Assembly: GCF_040215105.1 (NCBI RefSeq)
Contig: NZ_CP157875.1
Location: 531,501-595,500 of the forward strand
DNA: 64,000 nucleotides
Direction of reading: 5' to 3'
Source of the DNA: Aeromonas veronii
GTDB taxonomy: Bacteria; Pseudomonadota; Gammaproteobacteria; Enterobacterales; Aeromonadaceae
Below the pieces are notes generated by a model that saw only the letters and a program-made list of their open reading frames with translations, ran no database searches and was not told the origin of the DNA. The stretch's first letter is position 1. Each line of letters starts with the position of its first letter. A program made the translations under genes and the position numbers. Positions 33,881-44,026 of this stretch are shown here, in pieces.

Positions 33881-34449
33881 TGAAAAAAAGGATGATGACC
33901 CTGGCCTTGCTGGGCCTGCTGGCGGGTTGCAGCTCGGCCCCTGCCAGCCTGCACTACTACTCGCTCGATACGGGCAGCCAGCCCGCACCGCTGATGGCGA
34001 CTAAACCCCAGCATCAACTGGTGCTGCGCCCTGTCGCCCTGGCGGGGCAGCTGGATCGCGTGAGCCTGGTCTATCAGTTGGAGGGCAACGAGCTGCACTT
34101 TGCCGAATACCACCGCTGGGCGGGCTCGCTGGATGCCCAGCTGAACCAGTTGGCCCTGAGCGGCCTCTCCAGCCGGTTGCCTGGCTGGGTGGTGCGTCAG
34201 GACGGGGCCCGCAAGGGTCCGGTACTGAGCATCTCGGTGGAGCGCTTCCAGGGTCGTCACGACGGCCGCGCCTTGCTGAGTGGCCGCTGGCGCTTGTTGA
34301 CGGAGGACGGTGTGGTGCTGCGGGACGTGCCCTTCCAGCAGGTGCGGGTACTGCCAGCCGATGGTTATGGCACCCTGGTCGACGAGCTGGGACAGGGTTG
34401 GCAGCAGTTGCTGGACCAGATCGCGACAGAGGTGCGCAAAGCCGGTTGA
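33877..34449 (+). CDS. pqiC: PqiC-like outer-membrane lipoprotein
   Basis: Third component, which anchors the PqiB needle at the outer membrane. The 190-residue product has a signal peptide and lipobox ('LLGLLAGC', Cys at residue 18) and the ABC-type auxiliary lipoprotein domain with 'HYYSLDTG' at the start and 'GYGTLVDELGQGWQQLLDQIA' at the end (as GYGTLVDELGQG). Start overlaps the pqiB stop by 4 bases; a terminator follows at 34461. Confidence 0.9.
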   Translation: MMKKRMMTLALLGLLAGCSSAPASLHYYSLDTGSQPAPLMATKPQHQLVLRPVALAGQLDRVSLVYQLEGNELHFAEYHRWAGSLDAQLNQLALSGLSSRLPGWVVRQDGARKGPVLSISVERFQGRHDGRALLSGRWRLLTEDGVVLRDVPFQQVRVLPADGYGTLVDELGQGWQQLLDQIATEVRKAG

Positions 34450-34460
34450 GACCGGCATGA

Positions 34461-34488
34461 AAAACGGGAGGCCAAGGCCTCCCGTTTT
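34461..34488. terminator. Bidirectional terminator between pqiC and ompA
   Basis: AAAACGGGAGGCC-AA-GGCCTCCCGTTTT is perfectly symmetrical and serves the two convergent genes. Confidence 0.92.
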
Positions 34489-34512
34489 GTTTTCTGGCAG
34501 AAACGGACGAGG

Positions 34513-35544
34513 TTACTGCTGGACCTCGGAGACCCCTTGCACCTTGACCTCGACCCGGCGATCCGGGGCCAGGCAGACGATCAGCTCACGCTTGGACTTG
34601 CTGGTGCAGCTGTCGCCGGTGACCGGGGAGTTCTTGCCATGACCTTCCACGTTCACCTTGCCAGCAGGCAGGCCCTTGCCGATCAGGTAGTTGGCCACGG
34701 TCTGCGCCCGCTGCTCGGAGAGCTTCTGGTTGTAGGCATCGGAACCGATGCGGTCGGTGTAACCGATGACGGTGGCAGAACCATCTTTGGGTCTGGCTTC
34801 CTCAATCTGGTTGTAGAGGGTGTCCAGCGCCTGGCCGGCTTCCGGCTTGAGGGTGGCCTTGTTGAAGTCAAACAGCACATCCGAGCTCAGGGTGAACTGC
34901 TTGTCCACCACGACCGGCTCGGGTGCCGGGGCCGGGGCGGCGACCGGCAGGGCCGGTGCGACCTGACCGAAGCGATAGACGGCGGCCACGGAGAGCAGGC
35001 CGTTGTCCATGCGCAGGCCGGTGTCATCTCGGCTGCCATAGGGGGTGCTGTACTGGTATTCGAGGCGGGCGGCCCAGTCCAGGTTGAGGGCATATTCGGC
35101 CCCGAGGGCGCCGACGAAGATGCCACGGCTGTCATTGTCCAGCTCGTCGCTGCTGCTCCAGCCATAGCCACCCCCGACGCGGCCATAGAGATCCAGGCTC
35201 TCGGTGACCGGGAAGCCGAGTTTTAGAGAGAGCTGGGCCATCTGGGCCTCGACGGCATCGTTGAAGGCCGCGCCGTTGCGGGTACCGCTGTATTTGTATT
35301 TGCCCAGATAGTCGTAACCCAGTTCGACCCCCAGATTTCGGTTGATCTGGTAACCCACGAAGGCACCGGCGCCGACTTCGTCGTCATCCTTGTCCGTGGT
35401 GGTGATGGTGTTGCTTTCGTCGAAGTTGTAGAAGTTGGACCAACCCAATTTGGCACCGCCATACCAGGTATTGTCTTGTCCGGCTGCCTGAGCGTTGGCC
35501 GCAAGCAAGCCTGAAACCAGCAAGGTAATCAGTGTTTTTTTCAT
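34513..35544 (-). CDS. ompA: OmpA-family outer-membrane protein
   Basis: An 8-stranded barrel with a periplasmic peptidoglycan-binding domain, 343 residues. Signal peptide 'MKKTLITLLVSGLLAANAQA', barrel from about 22 to 195 (ending 'AAVYRFGQ'), a Pro/Ala hinge ('APALPVAAPAPAPEPVVV'), and the OmpA C-terminal domain with 'LFDFNKATLKPEA' and 'VIGYTDRIGSDAYNQKLSEQR' (as IGYTDRIGSDAYNQKLSEQ). Two cysteines flank the C-terminal end as in OmpA. Start ATG at 35544. The 284-base gap to the next gene suggests a long untranslated leader, common for OmpA. Confidence 0.93.
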   Translation of the reverse strand: MKKTLITLLVSGLLAANAQAAGQDNTWYGGAKLGWSNFYNFDESNTITTTDKDDDEVGAGAFVGYQINRNLGVELGYDYLGKYKYSGTRNGAAFNDAVEAQMAQLSLKLGFPVTESLDLYGRVGGGYGWSSSDELDNDSRGIFVGALGAEYALNLDWAARLEYQYSTPYGSRDDTGLRMDNGLLSVAAVYRFGQVAPALPVAAPAPAPEPVVVDKQFTLSSDVLFDFNKATLKPEAGQALDTLYNQIEEARPKDGSATVIGYTDRIGSDAYNQKLSEQRAQTVANYLIGKGLPAGKVNVEGHGKNSPVTGDSCTSKSKRELIVCLAPDRRVEVKVQGVSEVQQ

Positions 35545-35792
35545 GTGAAGCCTCTGCAATTTTGTTTGTCGGGAGGCAGGATCCGTATCGCCTCGCCGTA
35601 TGGGTTGGGCCAGTGGCCGGCCACAACATGTTTAAACGTAGCCCGTTTTTTTTGAACCTCAAGCAACTGATATAAAACATATTGTGATAACTATGCCCAT
35701 CATAGGGGAGTTATTCGGGAAGAGGGCCAGTATGGCTCCGATTTGTGACAGGGGTCATATGAGTTGCTTGGAGGCTGCTCAAGCGGGCCGAC

Positions 35793-35821
35793 ACAAAAAA
35801 GGCCGACATGCTGTCGGCCTT
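35793..35821 (-). terminator. Terminator of the acyltransferase gene
   Basis: On the minus strand AAGGCCGACA-GCA-TGTCGGCCTT is followed by TTTTTT, 8 bases after the stop. Confidence 0.92.
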
Positions 35822-35828
35822 GGCACCC

Positions 35829-36836
35829 TCACTGGGGGATGAACTCGTACTGCTGCTCGATGAAGGCGCCAGCCCGCTCGCTCAGGGCCGCATGCACGGC
35901 CGTGGTGGGGTGCACCTGATCCCAGAACATCTTGCCCTCGCAGTTGAGCTCGCTTGCGCTGCGGCGTGCCATGGGGGAGGCGACGGCCTGCGCCAGCAAG
36001 GGGTTGCCGGCGATGGCGAGACGCTCTGGCTCGCTGAAAGCCGCGAGCTGGTTGCTGCTGGCCACGCTGCGAGAGGCGAATGGCTTCCACACATAGCCGC
36101 CGCCGTAGCAGGCATGCTCGGTGTCGCTCAGACCGAAGTTCTGCGGCTCACGCAGCATCTCGGCGAACTGCTTGTCTATCTCGAACAGCTTCACCAGGCC
36201 GGTGGGCGCCAGCTGGCGTGCCAGATTCAACAGCAGCTCGTTATGGTAGGCCGAGACATGACTTGCGGCTTTCACTACATTCTGGCTGCGTGCCGAGGGG
36301 TTCTGACCGAGATCCGGCAGGTTGAACAGCAGGATCTGCTTGGCGCCGTTGAGCACCATGCGATTCGCCGAGTCGCTGATGACATCCCGTACCCGCTTGG
36401 CATCCTGCTCGGTGTTCCAGCCATAGGCCAGATAATCGTTGGCGCCGACCCAGAGGATCACCAGATCGTCAGGCTTGAAGCTGTCTTTCTCCAGGAACTG
36501 GGTGATCTCGTAGTCCAGGTTGTTGATGACCTGATACTTGGGGTTCCAGGAGATCTTGTTGTAGGCCACCGCGGTGGCGCCCCCTTCGGCCTCGTTGGCG
36601 ATCGTCAGCCCCGGGAACTGCTGGGTCAGCTGCTCCAGCCAGACCGGACCGTTGGAGAAACGGCCCTGATAATAAGGAGGGCTGGAGGGGAGGTAACCGC
36701 GCATCTTGCCGTACATCTTGCCGGTGTCGGAGAGGCTGTCACCGAACATGACGATGCGGGAGAAGGCGGGACGCGGCTCAGCGGCCTGGGCCGTCAGTGC
36801 GCAGAGTCCCAATAAACACAGAAACCATTTTTTCAT
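35829..36836 (-). CDS. gcaT: Glycerophospholipid:cholesterol acyltransferase (secreted GDSL lipase)
   Basis: A secreted enzyme that transfers a fatty acyl chain from phospholipid to cholesterol and damages host membranes. It matches A. hydrophila GCAT over its full 335 residues. Signal peptide 'MKKWFLCLLGLCALTAQA'; catalytic Ser in 'IVMFGDSLSDTGKM', Gly/Asn oxyanion region 'WVGANDYLAYGWN', and the Asp-His pair in 'FWDQVHPTT'. Cys pairs 'HACYGGG' and 'LNCEGKMF' delimit the protease-sensitive loop region. GCAT leaves the cell by the type II (exe) system, most of which is also in this window. Confidence 0.97.
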   Translation of the reverse strand: MKKWFLCLLGLCALTAQAAEPRPAFSRIVMFGDSLSDTGKMYGKMRGYLPSSPPYYQGRFSNGPVWLEQLTQQFPGLTIANEAEGGATAVAYNKISWNPKYQVINNLDYEITQFLEKDSFKPDDLVILWVGANDYLAYGWNTEQDAKRVRDVISDSANRMVLNGAKQILLFNLPDLGQNPSARSQNVVKAASHVSAYHNELLLNLARQLAPTGLVKLFEIDKQFAEMLREPQNFGLSDTEHACYGGGYVWKPFASRSVASSNQLAAFSEPERLAIAGNPLLAQAVASPMARRSASELNCEGKMFWDQVHPTTAVHAALSERAGAFIEQQYEFIPQ

Positions 36837-37068
36837 GTCGTCTTTCTCATTGGATGCAGGCCTTGCCTGCGGGCTTTTCCTCGATGGCGCCGGGCTGGGG
36901 ACCCGTTTGCCACACCGCAGGGTATTTGGCCGAATTTAATTTCGCATCCATGGGGTATAATTAAATCGATTTCGGTCACACTCGGCTCCCCCACATGGGG
37001 GAAGCTTCACGTTTGTTTCACGGTCAGGGGGGCAAGATAGCCTCATACCGCAACGACAGGAGCATGAG

Positions 37069-37449
37069 ATGAACAAAGCAAGCGTAATCGGCCTGGTGGC
37101 CCTGATGTCCGTATCCTCTTTCGCCATGGCGGCTTACACTGGCCCGCAGGAGCAGAATGTCATCACCGTTGCCCAGTTGAAGGATCAGCGTGACGATAGC
37201 TGGGTGACCCTGGAAGGCAAGCTGACCAAGCACCTGGGTGGCGAGAACTACATGTTCCGCGATGCCAGCGGCGAGGTTGAGGTGGAAGTGGATGGGGATG
37301 TGTGGCGTGGCATCGAAGTGGGCCCGAACGATCTGATCCGCATCCGTGGCGAAGTGGATCACAGCTGGGACAAGACCGAGGTCGAGGTGGAACGCCTGGA
37401 AAAAGTCGGCGCAGCGGCCCCGAGCAAGGGGGGGTTCATCACCAAGTAA
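37069..37449 (+). CDS. YgiW/YdeI-family periplasmic OB-fold stress protein
   Basis: A 126-residue protein with a signal peptide ('MNKASVIGLVALMSVSSFAMA') and an OB-fold (BOF) domain: 'VAQLKDQRDDSWVTLEGKL', 'YMFRDASGEVEVEVDGDVW', 'IRIRGEVDHSWDKTEVEV'. Family members such as E. coli YgiW and Salmonella VisP aid survival of peroxide, metals and host peptides. AGGAG lies 7 bases before the ATG. Single gene; terminator at 37473. Confidence 0.9.
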   Translation: MNKASVIGLVALMSVSSFAMAAYTGPQEQNVITVAQLKDQRDDSWVTLEGKLTKHLGGENYMFRDASGEVEVEVDGDVWRGIEVGPNDLIRIRGEVDHSWDKTEVEVERLEKVGAAAPSKGGFITK

Positions 37450-37472
37450 GCGGCGGAAGCCGCTTCAACGAG

Positions 37473-37495
37473 AAGGGCGCTCCATGAGCGCCCTT
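37473..37495. terminator. Hairpin between the OB-fold gene and mltC
   Basis: AAGGGCGCTC-CAT-GAGCGCCCTT lies between two convergent genes. T tracts on both sides are short. Confidence 0.75.
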
Positions 37496-37512
37496 CCTGT
37501 TTTGGGTGGTCG

Positions 37513-38613
37513 TCAGCCGGCCCGGCTGGGCACGCTGCGTTTGAATCCCTTCTCGGCCTGATTGACCTTGTAGAGGTAGCGACGGGCCTCCGCTTTGGGA
37601 TGCTGCTCGGTCAGCACCTGATAGACCGCCTCGGGGGAGAGCCGGTTTATCATGCCGGGGGCCGCCTTGCGGTCGCTGGAGAAGGTGTTGAGCACCCCGC
37701 CGGCCCCGCCGTTGTAGGCAGAGATCACCGCATAGCGCCTCGACTGGGGATCCTGGATATCCGCCAGATAGACGGTCTGCAGCAGGTGCAGATAGGCGGT
37801 GCCCACGTCGATGTTGTAGGCCGGGTTGAACAAGTCCTCCCGGGTCGGCTGGCCGTTCTTGCCCTTGACCCGCACATAGACGTCGCGCCCCGCCGTGGCC
37901 GGGATCACCTGCATCAGGCCATAGGCGTTGGCATGGCTGACCGCATAGGGGTTGAAGCTGCTCTCGGTCTTGATCACCGCGTAGATCAGGCTCTCGGCGA
38001 CCCCGTACTTGCGGGAGGCGTCGCGGATGATGCTGGCGTACTTGTAGCCGCGCTTGTCCTCATGGTTCGCCACCATGGGGATGTCGATGAAGAAGATGTT
38101 GCGAATACCGAGGGTGCGCTTCTTCATGGCGGTGTTGAGCAGGTAGTCCGCATAGCGCTCTGCGCGCCAGCTGGAGCGGATCGGCTGGCCCTGGTTGTCC
38201 AGCACCTGACCGTAGAGGAAGGGCTCGCCGCCGGGCATGATCTCCCGGTCGGAGTAAAGATCCACTTCCGCCGGATCGTCCGGTGTCATCAGGGTTTCGA
38301 TGATGGCGCGGCGCAGGTGGGCGCGGGGATCCAGTCCGGAGACGGTCTCCACCATGATGTGGCCGCTGGAGAAGTCGATGTGGGCCCGGCTCTTGTATTG
38401 ATCCGTGTATTTGACGTAGTCAAACTTGCCCGCAAACAAGGCCTCTCGCCCCCAGATCTCGTTCACGTTGTGAGAGAGGGCACTGATCATGTGCTCGAAG
38501 CCACGTATGTCCTTGCCGTTGACCAGATCCTCGTCATCTTCGCGGGGGGCGGGGGAGGAGGAGCAGGCAGAGAGAAACAGCACGGCGCACAGCAGCCAAA
38601 AAAGTCGACCCAT
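37513..38613 (-). CDS. mltC: Membrane-bound lytic murein transglycosylase C
   Basis: Cleaves the MurNAc-GlcNAc bond of peptidoglycan from the inner face of the outer membrane. The 366-residue product is a lipoprotein (lipobox 'LFLSAC', Cys at 17), with a DUF3393-type N-terminal domain and a C-terminal SLT domain: catalytic Glu in 'YAVIKTESSFNPYAVSHAN', then 'AYGLMQVIPATAG' and 'YNGGAGGV'. Start ATG at 38613 has GAGGA upstream. Last gene of a mutY-yggX-mltC unit, the same order as in E. coli. Confidence 0.95.
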   Translation of the reverse strand: MGRLFWLLCAVLFLSACSSSPAPREDDEDLVNGKDIRGFEHMISALSHNVNEIWGREALFAGKFDYVKYTDQYKSRAHIDFSSGHIMVETVSGLDPRAHLRRAIIETLMTPDDPAEVDLYSDREIMPGGEPFLYGQVLDNQGQPIRSSWRAERYADYLLNTAMKKRTLGIRNIFFIDIPMVANHEDKRGYKYASIIRDASRKYGVAESLIYAVIKTESSFNPYAVSHANAYGLMQVIPATAGRDVYVRVKGKNGQPTREDLFNPAYNIDVGTAYLHLLQTVYLADIQDPQSRRYAVISAYNGGAGGVLNTFSSDRKAAPGMINRLSPEAVYQVLTEQHPKAEARRYLYKVNQAEKGFKRSVPSRAG

Positions 38614-38727
38614 AAAATCCTCAAGCAAGGTGGCCGGGCCACCCGTCATTCATGAACTCTGAGCAAGGAGGGAGGTGGCCGTCGACGGCCCGATGCTGGA
38701 AGGCGAACCCCTGCCCAGGGCTAATTG

Positions 38728-39000
38728 TTACTGGCTGGGAGGGGTGTAGCCGTCGATGGCCACTTCACCCGCTTCGAACAGGTAGCTCACCATCTCTTTT
38801 TCCAGCAGCTGACGATGCTCGAGGTTCATCATGTTCAGTTTTTTCTCGTTGATCAGCATCACCTGCTTTTTCTGCCATTCGGTCCAGGCTTCCTTGCTGA
38901 TGTTGTCGAAGATCCGCTTGCCGAGCTCGCCGGGGTAGAGTTGGAAATCGAGACCCGGCGCCTCTTTCTTCAGACGCTGGCAGAATACGGTACGGCTCAT
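38728..39000 (-). CDS. yggX: Probable Fe(2+)-trafficking protein YggX
   Basis: A 90-residue cytoplasmic protein that protects Fe-S clusters from oxidants and helps handle ferrous iron. It begins '[19 protein letters not shown]' with the conserved Cys7, followed by '[18 protein letters not shown]' and '[15 protein letters not shown]', all family signatures. GAGGT precedes the ATG. It lies 21 bases after mutY. Confidence 0.97.
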   Translation of the reverse strand: MSRTVFCQRLKKEAPGLDFQLYPGELGKRIFDNISKEAWTEWQKKQVMLINEKKLNMMNLEHRQLLEKEMVSYLFEAGEVAIDGYTPPSQ

Positions 39001-39021
39001 GTTGACCTCTGTGGTTGCAAC

Positions 39022-40083
39022 TCAGGATTGTAAGTCCGGGTAGGCGAGCAGGCGGGCCGTAGCGGCCGCCAACCCCACCTCGGCAGGATGGCGTAAGTTA
39101 TACCAGAGTCGGGAATCCGCTTCCATGAGCAGCGGGGGCGGCGGGGCAGTCAGTTCGATCAGCAGAGGCTGGATATCCAGGTGGAAGTGACTGAAGGTGT
39201 GACGAAAACCAGTCAGTTCCCGGTAGCCGGCGCCCTGCAGTCCCAATGCCTGCAAACGGGCTTCCACCTCGGGCAGTGCCTCCACCTGCGGGAAGCAGTA
39301 GAGCCCGCCCCAGATCCCCTGGGGAGGGCGCTTCTCCAGCAACAACTGATCGCCGTTGCGGATGATCAGCATGATGCCGGTGCGGGCGGGGATGCTCTGC
39401 TTGGGCTTGCTGTTGGGGTAGGCGGTGGGGTTGCCTTGCGACAGCCCCTGGCAATCGCTTTGGACCGGACAGCGCCCGCAGGCGGGCTTGCTGCGGGTAC
39501 AGACGGTGGCCCCCATGTCCATCATGGCCTGGTTGTACTGGGCGACGCCGAGCCTGGGAGTGAGGCGAGTCGCCAGATCCCAGAGGGTGTTCTCCACCGT
39601 CTTCTGCCCGGGCCAGCCCGGCAGCGCCAGCCAGCGGGTGAGTACCCGCTTCACGTTGCCGTCCAGAATGGCGTGGGGCTGACCGAGCGACAGGGAGAGT
39701 ACGGCGCCGGCGGTGGAGCGGCCGATCCCTGGCAGGGCCATTACCTCCTCCAGCCGTTCCGGGAACAGGCCGCCGTGCAGGTCGCGGATAGTCTGGGCCG
39801 CCTTGTGCAGGTTGCGGGCGCGGGCGTAGTAGCCGAGTCCGGTCCAGTGGTGCAGCACTTCGTCGATGGGGGCATCGGCCAGGGCCAGCACATCGGGGAA
39901 GCGTTCCATAAAGCGCTGATAATACGGAATGACCGTCGCAACCTGGGTCTGTTGCAGCATGATCTCGGAGATCCAGACCCGGTAGGGGGTCTTGTCCTGC
40001 TGCCAGGGCAGGGTCTTGCGGCCATGGATCTGGTACCAGTCCAGGATCCGGGTGGCGAAGGAGGTGTTGTCTGGGTTGCTCAC
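39022..40083 (-). CDS. mutY: Adenine DNA glycosylase MutY
   Basis: Removes adenine mispaired with 8-oxoguanine. The 353-residue product has a helix-hairpin-helix with '[14 protein letters not shown]' and the catalytic Asp in '[12 protein letters not shown]', the Glu in '[16 protein letters not shown]', the [4Fe-4S] cysteines in '[17 protein letters not shown]', and a C-terminal NUDIX-like domain that recognises 8-oxoG. GTG start at 40083. First gene of mutY-yggX-mltC. Confidence 0.97.
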   Translation of the reverse strand: MSNPDNTSFATRILDWYQIHGRKTLPWQQDKTPYRVWISEIMLQQTQVATVIPYYQRFMERFPDVLALADAPIDEVLHHWTGLGYYARARNLHKAAQTIRDLHGGLFPERLEEVMALPGIGRSTAGAVLSLSLGQPHAILDGNVKRVLTRWLALPGWPGQKTVENTLWDLATRLTPRLGVAQYNQAMMDMGATVCTRSKPACGRCPVQSDCQGLSQGNPTAYPNSKPKQSIPARTGIMLIIRNGDQLLLEKRPPQGIWGGLYCFPQVEALPEVEARLQALGLQGAGYRELTGFRHTFSHFHLDIQPLLIELTAPPPPLLMEADSRLWYNLRHPAEVGLAAATARLLAYPDLQS

Positions 40084-40103
40084 GATATGCTCATCTTATT
40101 GAT

Positions 40104-40131
40104 TAAAAAGGGGAGCTCTCGGGCTCCCTCT
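40104..40131 (-). terminator. Terminator downstream of exeAB
   Basis: On the minus strand GGGAGC-CCGAGA-GCTCCC is followed by CTTTTTAAT, between the exeB stop and the mutY start. Confidence 0.8.
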
Positions 40132-40154
40132 TGTGGTCTGTCGATATGGCGGGG

Positions 40155-40841
40155 TTATCCGCGCCAATCCTGCAGCGCCTTGAGGCTGGCATGCTGGCCG
40201 CCGACCTGCAGCACTATATCATCCTGGGCGATGGCGATCAGGGTGACTCCGGGGGCAATCTCGCTCCCTTCATGCAGTTCTCGCCCGTTGAGCACCACGG
40301 CCCGCTTGGCCGGATCGGAGGAGTAGTTGTGGGCACCATAGGTCAGCGGTGGCACCTGCTGCTTGATGGCCGCGGGCAGGGCACCGAGGGGAATGGCCCC
40401 GGCCGAACGCTCGATCTGGGGCGTCGACTCTTCCACCAGCGGAGTGTTGTTGAGGGCCATCATGATGCGCTCCGCCAGACTCTGGCCATTGTTGGTGGCG
40501 CTGGCCGTTGCCTTGGGGGCCGGGGCCGCCTTGGGTTGCACCACGGGTTCCGGCAGCGGGGGCGGCAGGGGGCGGGTGATCATCGGCTTGGGCTCGACCC
40601 GCACGAAGGGCGGCGTCACCACCTCTTTCACTTCGATCTGCTGCTCGATGGGCTTGAGGTGATAGAGATGCCAGCCATAGTTGGCGCCCGCCCCCATGAC
40701 GAGGGCGAGCGGCGCCAGCAGCCACCAGATCCAGCGGCGGTTGGGCTCTTCATCCTGGCTCACGGGCAGCCCCATGAGCGGCATGTGCGGGGTGAATTGG
40801 GGTTGATCGGCCCGGCGCAGGGCTTTGAGCAGGGTCGACAT
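40155..40841 (-). CDS. exeB: Type II secretion assembly protein ExeB (GspB)
   Basis: Partner of ExeA in moving and assembling the ExeD secretin through the peptidoglycan. The 228-residue protein has a short cytoplasmic start, one membrane helix ('IWWLLAPLALVMGAGANYGW'), a proline-rich periplasmic linker ('RPLPPPLPEPVVQPKAAPAP') and the GspB C-terminal domain ('VPPLTYGAHNYSSDPAKRAV', 'VLNGRELHEGSEI'). It overlaps the exeA stop by one base (TGATG), and GGAGG lies inside the end of exeA. Confidence 0.95.
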   Translation of the reverse strand: MSTLLKALRRADQPQFTPHMPLMGLPVSQDEEPNRRWIWWLLAPLALVMGAGANYGWHLYHLKPIEQQIEVKEVVTPPFVRVEPKPMITRPLPPPLPEPVVQPKAAPAPKATASATNNGQSLAERIMMALNNTPLVEESTPQIERSAGAIPLGALPAAIKQQVPPLTYGAHNYSSDPAKRAVVLNGRELHEGSEIAPGVTLIAIAQDDIVLQVGGQHASLKALQDWRG

Positions 40842-42460
40842 CAGGAGGCCTCCTCCATCATTTCATCCAGTTTCACCGGGACATCGGCGCGCAAGGTATC
40901 GTCCTCGAGCTTGGGCATGGGTTCACCCGCCTGCACGTTCAGGCGCAGCAGGGTGTTGCTGCCAGCAATCCCGTCCGGGGTCAGCCCCTGCTCGCGCTGG
41001 AACTGCTGCAACTTGTTCTTGAGCTCGGCATCGAAGCGGCTCACCTTGCGATCCGGTTGTTGCATGGCGCGGCTGAGGGCATTGTCCAGCCATTGCACCT
41101 GGGTTGGGCCGGCGTTGCTGCCGATGAGCGACACGCCTCCCTTGGGCATGCGCCACAGCAGGGTGTAACTCCCTCCCCAGGCATCGGCGAGCCACTGGCG
41201 GTCTACCTGCCAGCTCTGGTTGCCGATGAGCAGGGAGGCCTTGTCCGGACCCAGATTCACCAGGGTGGCGTAGTAGAGACCGCCGGTCGCATCGGTCAGG
41301 CTGATGAGGGCCGGATGTTGCAAGGCTTGCAGCTCCGCCAGGGTGGCATCCCCCTCCTGGCAGCGCAGACCGGCGCGAGGGGCGTTGTCACAGGTCGCCT
41401 CCTCCAGCTCGGCCTGGTAGCCCCAAACCTTGTAGAGATTCTGCATGGCCACATCGGGCTCGATCGCCTGATTGATGGCCCGGGTCAGTTGCTCCTGCTG
41501 CTCCGGCGTGTCGTCCACCTTGACCGGGATCTCCACCTTGACCACGGGACGGGTGGGGAAGATGCCGATGAACTGCCAACCCCACCAGCCGGTCGCGACC
41601 AGCAGGGCGCCGACCAGCGCCACGGTCAGGCCGGACTGCCAGCTTCCCTCATCACGAATGCCGCTCACCTCGAAGGCCGCCTGGCTGATGTCGCCATGGA
41701 CTATCTTGTGGCTGCCACGGGCGAAGGCGGCGATGAGGGCGCGATCGCAGATGAGGTTGATGAGGCGCGGGATGCCGCCGGAGAGGCGGTGCAGGGTCTG
41801 GATGGCCCTGGGAGTGAAGATGGGCTGGATGCAGCCGGCCACCTGCAGGCGGAAGCGCACATAGGCATCCACATCCTGGCGCGACAGCGGCAGCAGGTGG
41901 TAGCGGGCGGTGATGCGCTGGGCCAGCTGACGCAGCAGGGGCTGGCGCAACATTTGTTGCAGTTCGGGCTGGCCGATGAGTACGACCTGCAGCAGTTTCT
42001 TCTCGTCAGTTTCGAGATTGGTGAGCAGACGTAGCTGTTCCAGCACGCCTGGCAGCAGATGCTGCGCCTCATCCACCAATACTACAGTGCGTTTGCCTGC
42101 CGCCAGGTTGGCCAGCAGGTGATCGCGGATGAGGTCGAACAACGGCTTGAGGCCCGCGTCTTTCTCATAGGACAGCTGGAACTCGTCGCAGATGGCCGCC
42201 AGCAGATCCCGCTCGGTCAGGGAGGGATTGAGGATGTAGGCGATCTCGGTGTCGACCGGCAACTGCTGCAACAGGCAGCGGGAGACCGTGGTCTTGCCCG
42301 TTCCCACTTCTCCGGTGAGCAGCACGAAGCCCCCCCCATCCTGCAACCCGTAGTTGAGGTGGGCCAGAGCCTCCCCATGGCGTTCGCTCATATAGAGATA
42401 TTTGGGGTTGGGCGAGATGGAGAACGGGGGCTCCGACAGACCGAAGAACTGTGTGTACAT
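40841..42460 (-). CDS. exeA: Type II secretion ATPase ExeA (GspA)
   Basis: Multimerises on peptidoglycan and with ExeB places the secretin; not the secretion motor. The 539-residue product begins '[20 protein letters not shown]' (typical), has an AAA domain with Walker A '[14 protein letters not shown]' near residue 45 and Walker B '[11 protein letters not shown]', a membrane helix ('[19 protein letters not shown]') and a C-terminal peptidoglycan-binding repeat ('[18 protein letters not shown]'). I chose ATG at 42460. exeAB forms an operon divergent from cca. Confidence 0.95.
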   Translation of the reverse strand: MYTQFFGLSEPPFSISPNPKYLYMSERHGEALAHLNYGLQDGGGFVLLTGEVGTGKTTVSRCLLQQLPVDTEIAYILNPSLTERDLLAAICDEFQLSYEKDAGLKPLFDLIRDHLLANLAAGKRTVVLVDEAQHLLPGVLEQLRLLTNLETDEKKLLQVVLIGQPELQQMLRQPLLRQLAQRITARYHLLPLSRQDVDAYVRFRLQVAGCIQPIFTPRAIQTLHRLSGGIPRLINLICDRALIAAFARGSHKIVHGDISQAAFEVSGIRDEGSWQSGLTVALVGALLVATGWWGWQFIGIFPTRPVVKVEIPVKVDDTPEQQEQLTRAINQAIEPDVAMQNLYKVWGYQAELEEATCDNAPRAGLRCQEGDATLAELQALQHPALISLTDATGGLYYATLVNLGPDKASLLIGNQSWQVDRQWLADAWGGSYTLLWRMPKGGVSLIGSNAGPTQVQWLDNALSRAMQQPDRKVSRFDAELKNKLQQFQREQGLTPDGIAGSNTLLRLNVQAGEPMPKLEDDTLRADVPVKLDEMMEEAS

Positions 42461-42680
42461 AAGGATCCATTCCATTGTTATGGGCGGCAGGTTAAAGCCT
42501 CCCCCCGGGGATGTCAAAGACCCGGATACCATAAGAGGGTCATCCTACCCGGTGGCTCAAATGGCGAGGTTGATCGGGGTCGAATTATCACACCCGCTGA
42601 CGGAGATGCCGGAATCGGGGACGTCGTCTCCCCGCCGCAAAAGCGGTATCATCGAGGCAGGTTTATTGAGGAGAGTACGC

Positions 42681-43919
42681 GTGCAGACTTATCTGGTTGG
42701 GGGAGCGGTACGGGACCGCCTGTTGGGCTTGCCGCAGGGGGACAGGGATCACCTGGTGGTCGGTGCGACCGTGGAGCAGATGCTGGGTCTCGGCTTCACT
42801 CAGGTTGGCCGCGATTTTCCGGTGTTCCTGCATCCCAAGACCCAGCAGGAGTACGCTCTTGCCCGCACCGAGCGCAAACAGGGGCAGGGCTATACCGGCT
42901 TTGTCTGCCATGCCGCGCCGGACGTCACGCTAGAACAAGATTTGCTGCGCCGGGATCTCACCATCAACGCCATCGCCGAGGATGAGAGCGGCCAGCTGCA
43001 CGACCCCTATGGCGGTCTGCAGGACCTGAAGGCCCGGGTGCTGCGCCACGTCTCCCCGGCCTTCGCCGAGGATCCCCTGCGCATTCTGCGGGTGGCCCGC
43101 TTCGCCGCGCGCTTCCATGCCCAGGGGTTCGTGGTGGCCCCACAGACCCAGGCTCTGATGCAGCAGATGACGGCGGCGGGAGAGCTGGCCCACCTGACCC
43201 CGGAGCGGGTCTGGAAGGAGCTGGAGAAGGTGTTGCTGGGGCCGACCCCCGCCGTCTTCTTCGAGGTGCTGCGCGAATGCGGCGCTCTCAAGGCGTTGTT
43301 CCCCGAGCTGGATGCCCTGTTCGGGGTGCCGGCCCCGGCCAAGTGGCACCCGGAGATCGACACCGGCATCCACACCATGATGGTACTGACCCAGGCCTGC
43401 CAGCGCTCTCCCGAGCTGGTGGTGCGCTTCGCGGCGCTGTGCCACGACTTTGGCAAGGGGCTGACGCCCCCCGAATTCTGGCCGAGCCACCACGGCCATG
43501 GCCAGAAGGGGCTGCCCCTCATCCGGGATTTCTGCGAGCGTTTTCGGGTGCCGAACGATTGCCGGGATCTGGCGCTGCTGGTGAGCGATCTGCACACTCA
43601 TATCCACATCGCGTTTGAACTCAAACCCGCCACCCTGCTCAAGCTGTTCGACAAGGCGGATGCCTGGCGCAGGCCCGAGCGCTTCGCCCAGCTGCTGGAC
43701 ACCTGCCGCGCCGACTTCCACGGTCGCACCGGCTTCGAGGAGCGGGTCTATGCCGAGCCGGACTATGTGGCCCAGGCACTGACGGCGGCCCAGGCCGTGC
43801 CGGTCAAGGAGATAGTGGCGGCAGGCTTCAAGGGGGAGGCGATCCGCGAGCAGCTCGGCAAACGGCGGCTCGATGCCATCAGCCGGGTGCGGGACGAGTG
43901 GACCTTTATCGACGAGTGA
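42681..43919 (+). CDS. cca: CCA-adding tRNA nucleotidyltransferase
   Basis: Adds or repairs the 3' CCA of tRNAs. The 412-residue length equals E. coli Cca. It begins with the nucleotidyltransferase motif '[20 protein letters not shown]' (metal-binding DxD equivalent shown by 'GDRDHLVVG'), has '[12 protein letters not shown]' and '[16 protein letters not shown]', and a C-terminal HD domain ('[11 protein letters not shown]'). GTG start at 42681 with GAGGAGA upstream. Confidence 0.97.
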   Translation: MQTYLVGGAVRDRLLGLPQGDRDHLVVGATVEQMLGLGFTQVGRDFPVFLHPKTQQEYALARTERKQGQGYTGFVCHAAPDVTLEQDLLRRDLTINAIAEDESGQLHDPYGGLQDLKARVLRHVSPAFAEDPLRILRVARFAARFHAQGFVVAPQTQALMQQMTAAGELAHLTPERVWKELEKVLLGPTPAVFFEVLRECGALKALFPELDALFGVPAPAKWHPEIDTGIHTMMVLTQACQRSPELVVRFAALCHDFGKGLTPPEFWPSHHGHGQKGLPLIRDFCERFRVPNDCRDLALLVSDLHTHIHIAFELKPATLLKLFDKADAWRRPERFAQLLDTCRADFHGRTGFEERVYAEPDYVAQALTAAQAVPVKEIVAAGFKGEAIREQLGKRRLDAISRVRDEWTFIDE

Positions 43920-43982
43920 TGAGATCCCTTCGGCGGCTCGATGGGCCAAGCCTGAACGGTTGTTCGAGACAATGGAGATATA

Positions 43983-44013
43983 AAAAAGCCCGGGTCACTG
44001 ACCCGGGCTTTTT
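43983..44013. terminator. Bidirectional terminator between cca and the Pit gene
   Basis: AAAAAAGCCCGGGTCA / TGACCCGGGCTTTTT, symmetrical and between convergent genes. Confidence 0.93.
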
Positions 44014-44026
44014 GCTGCGAGGCGCC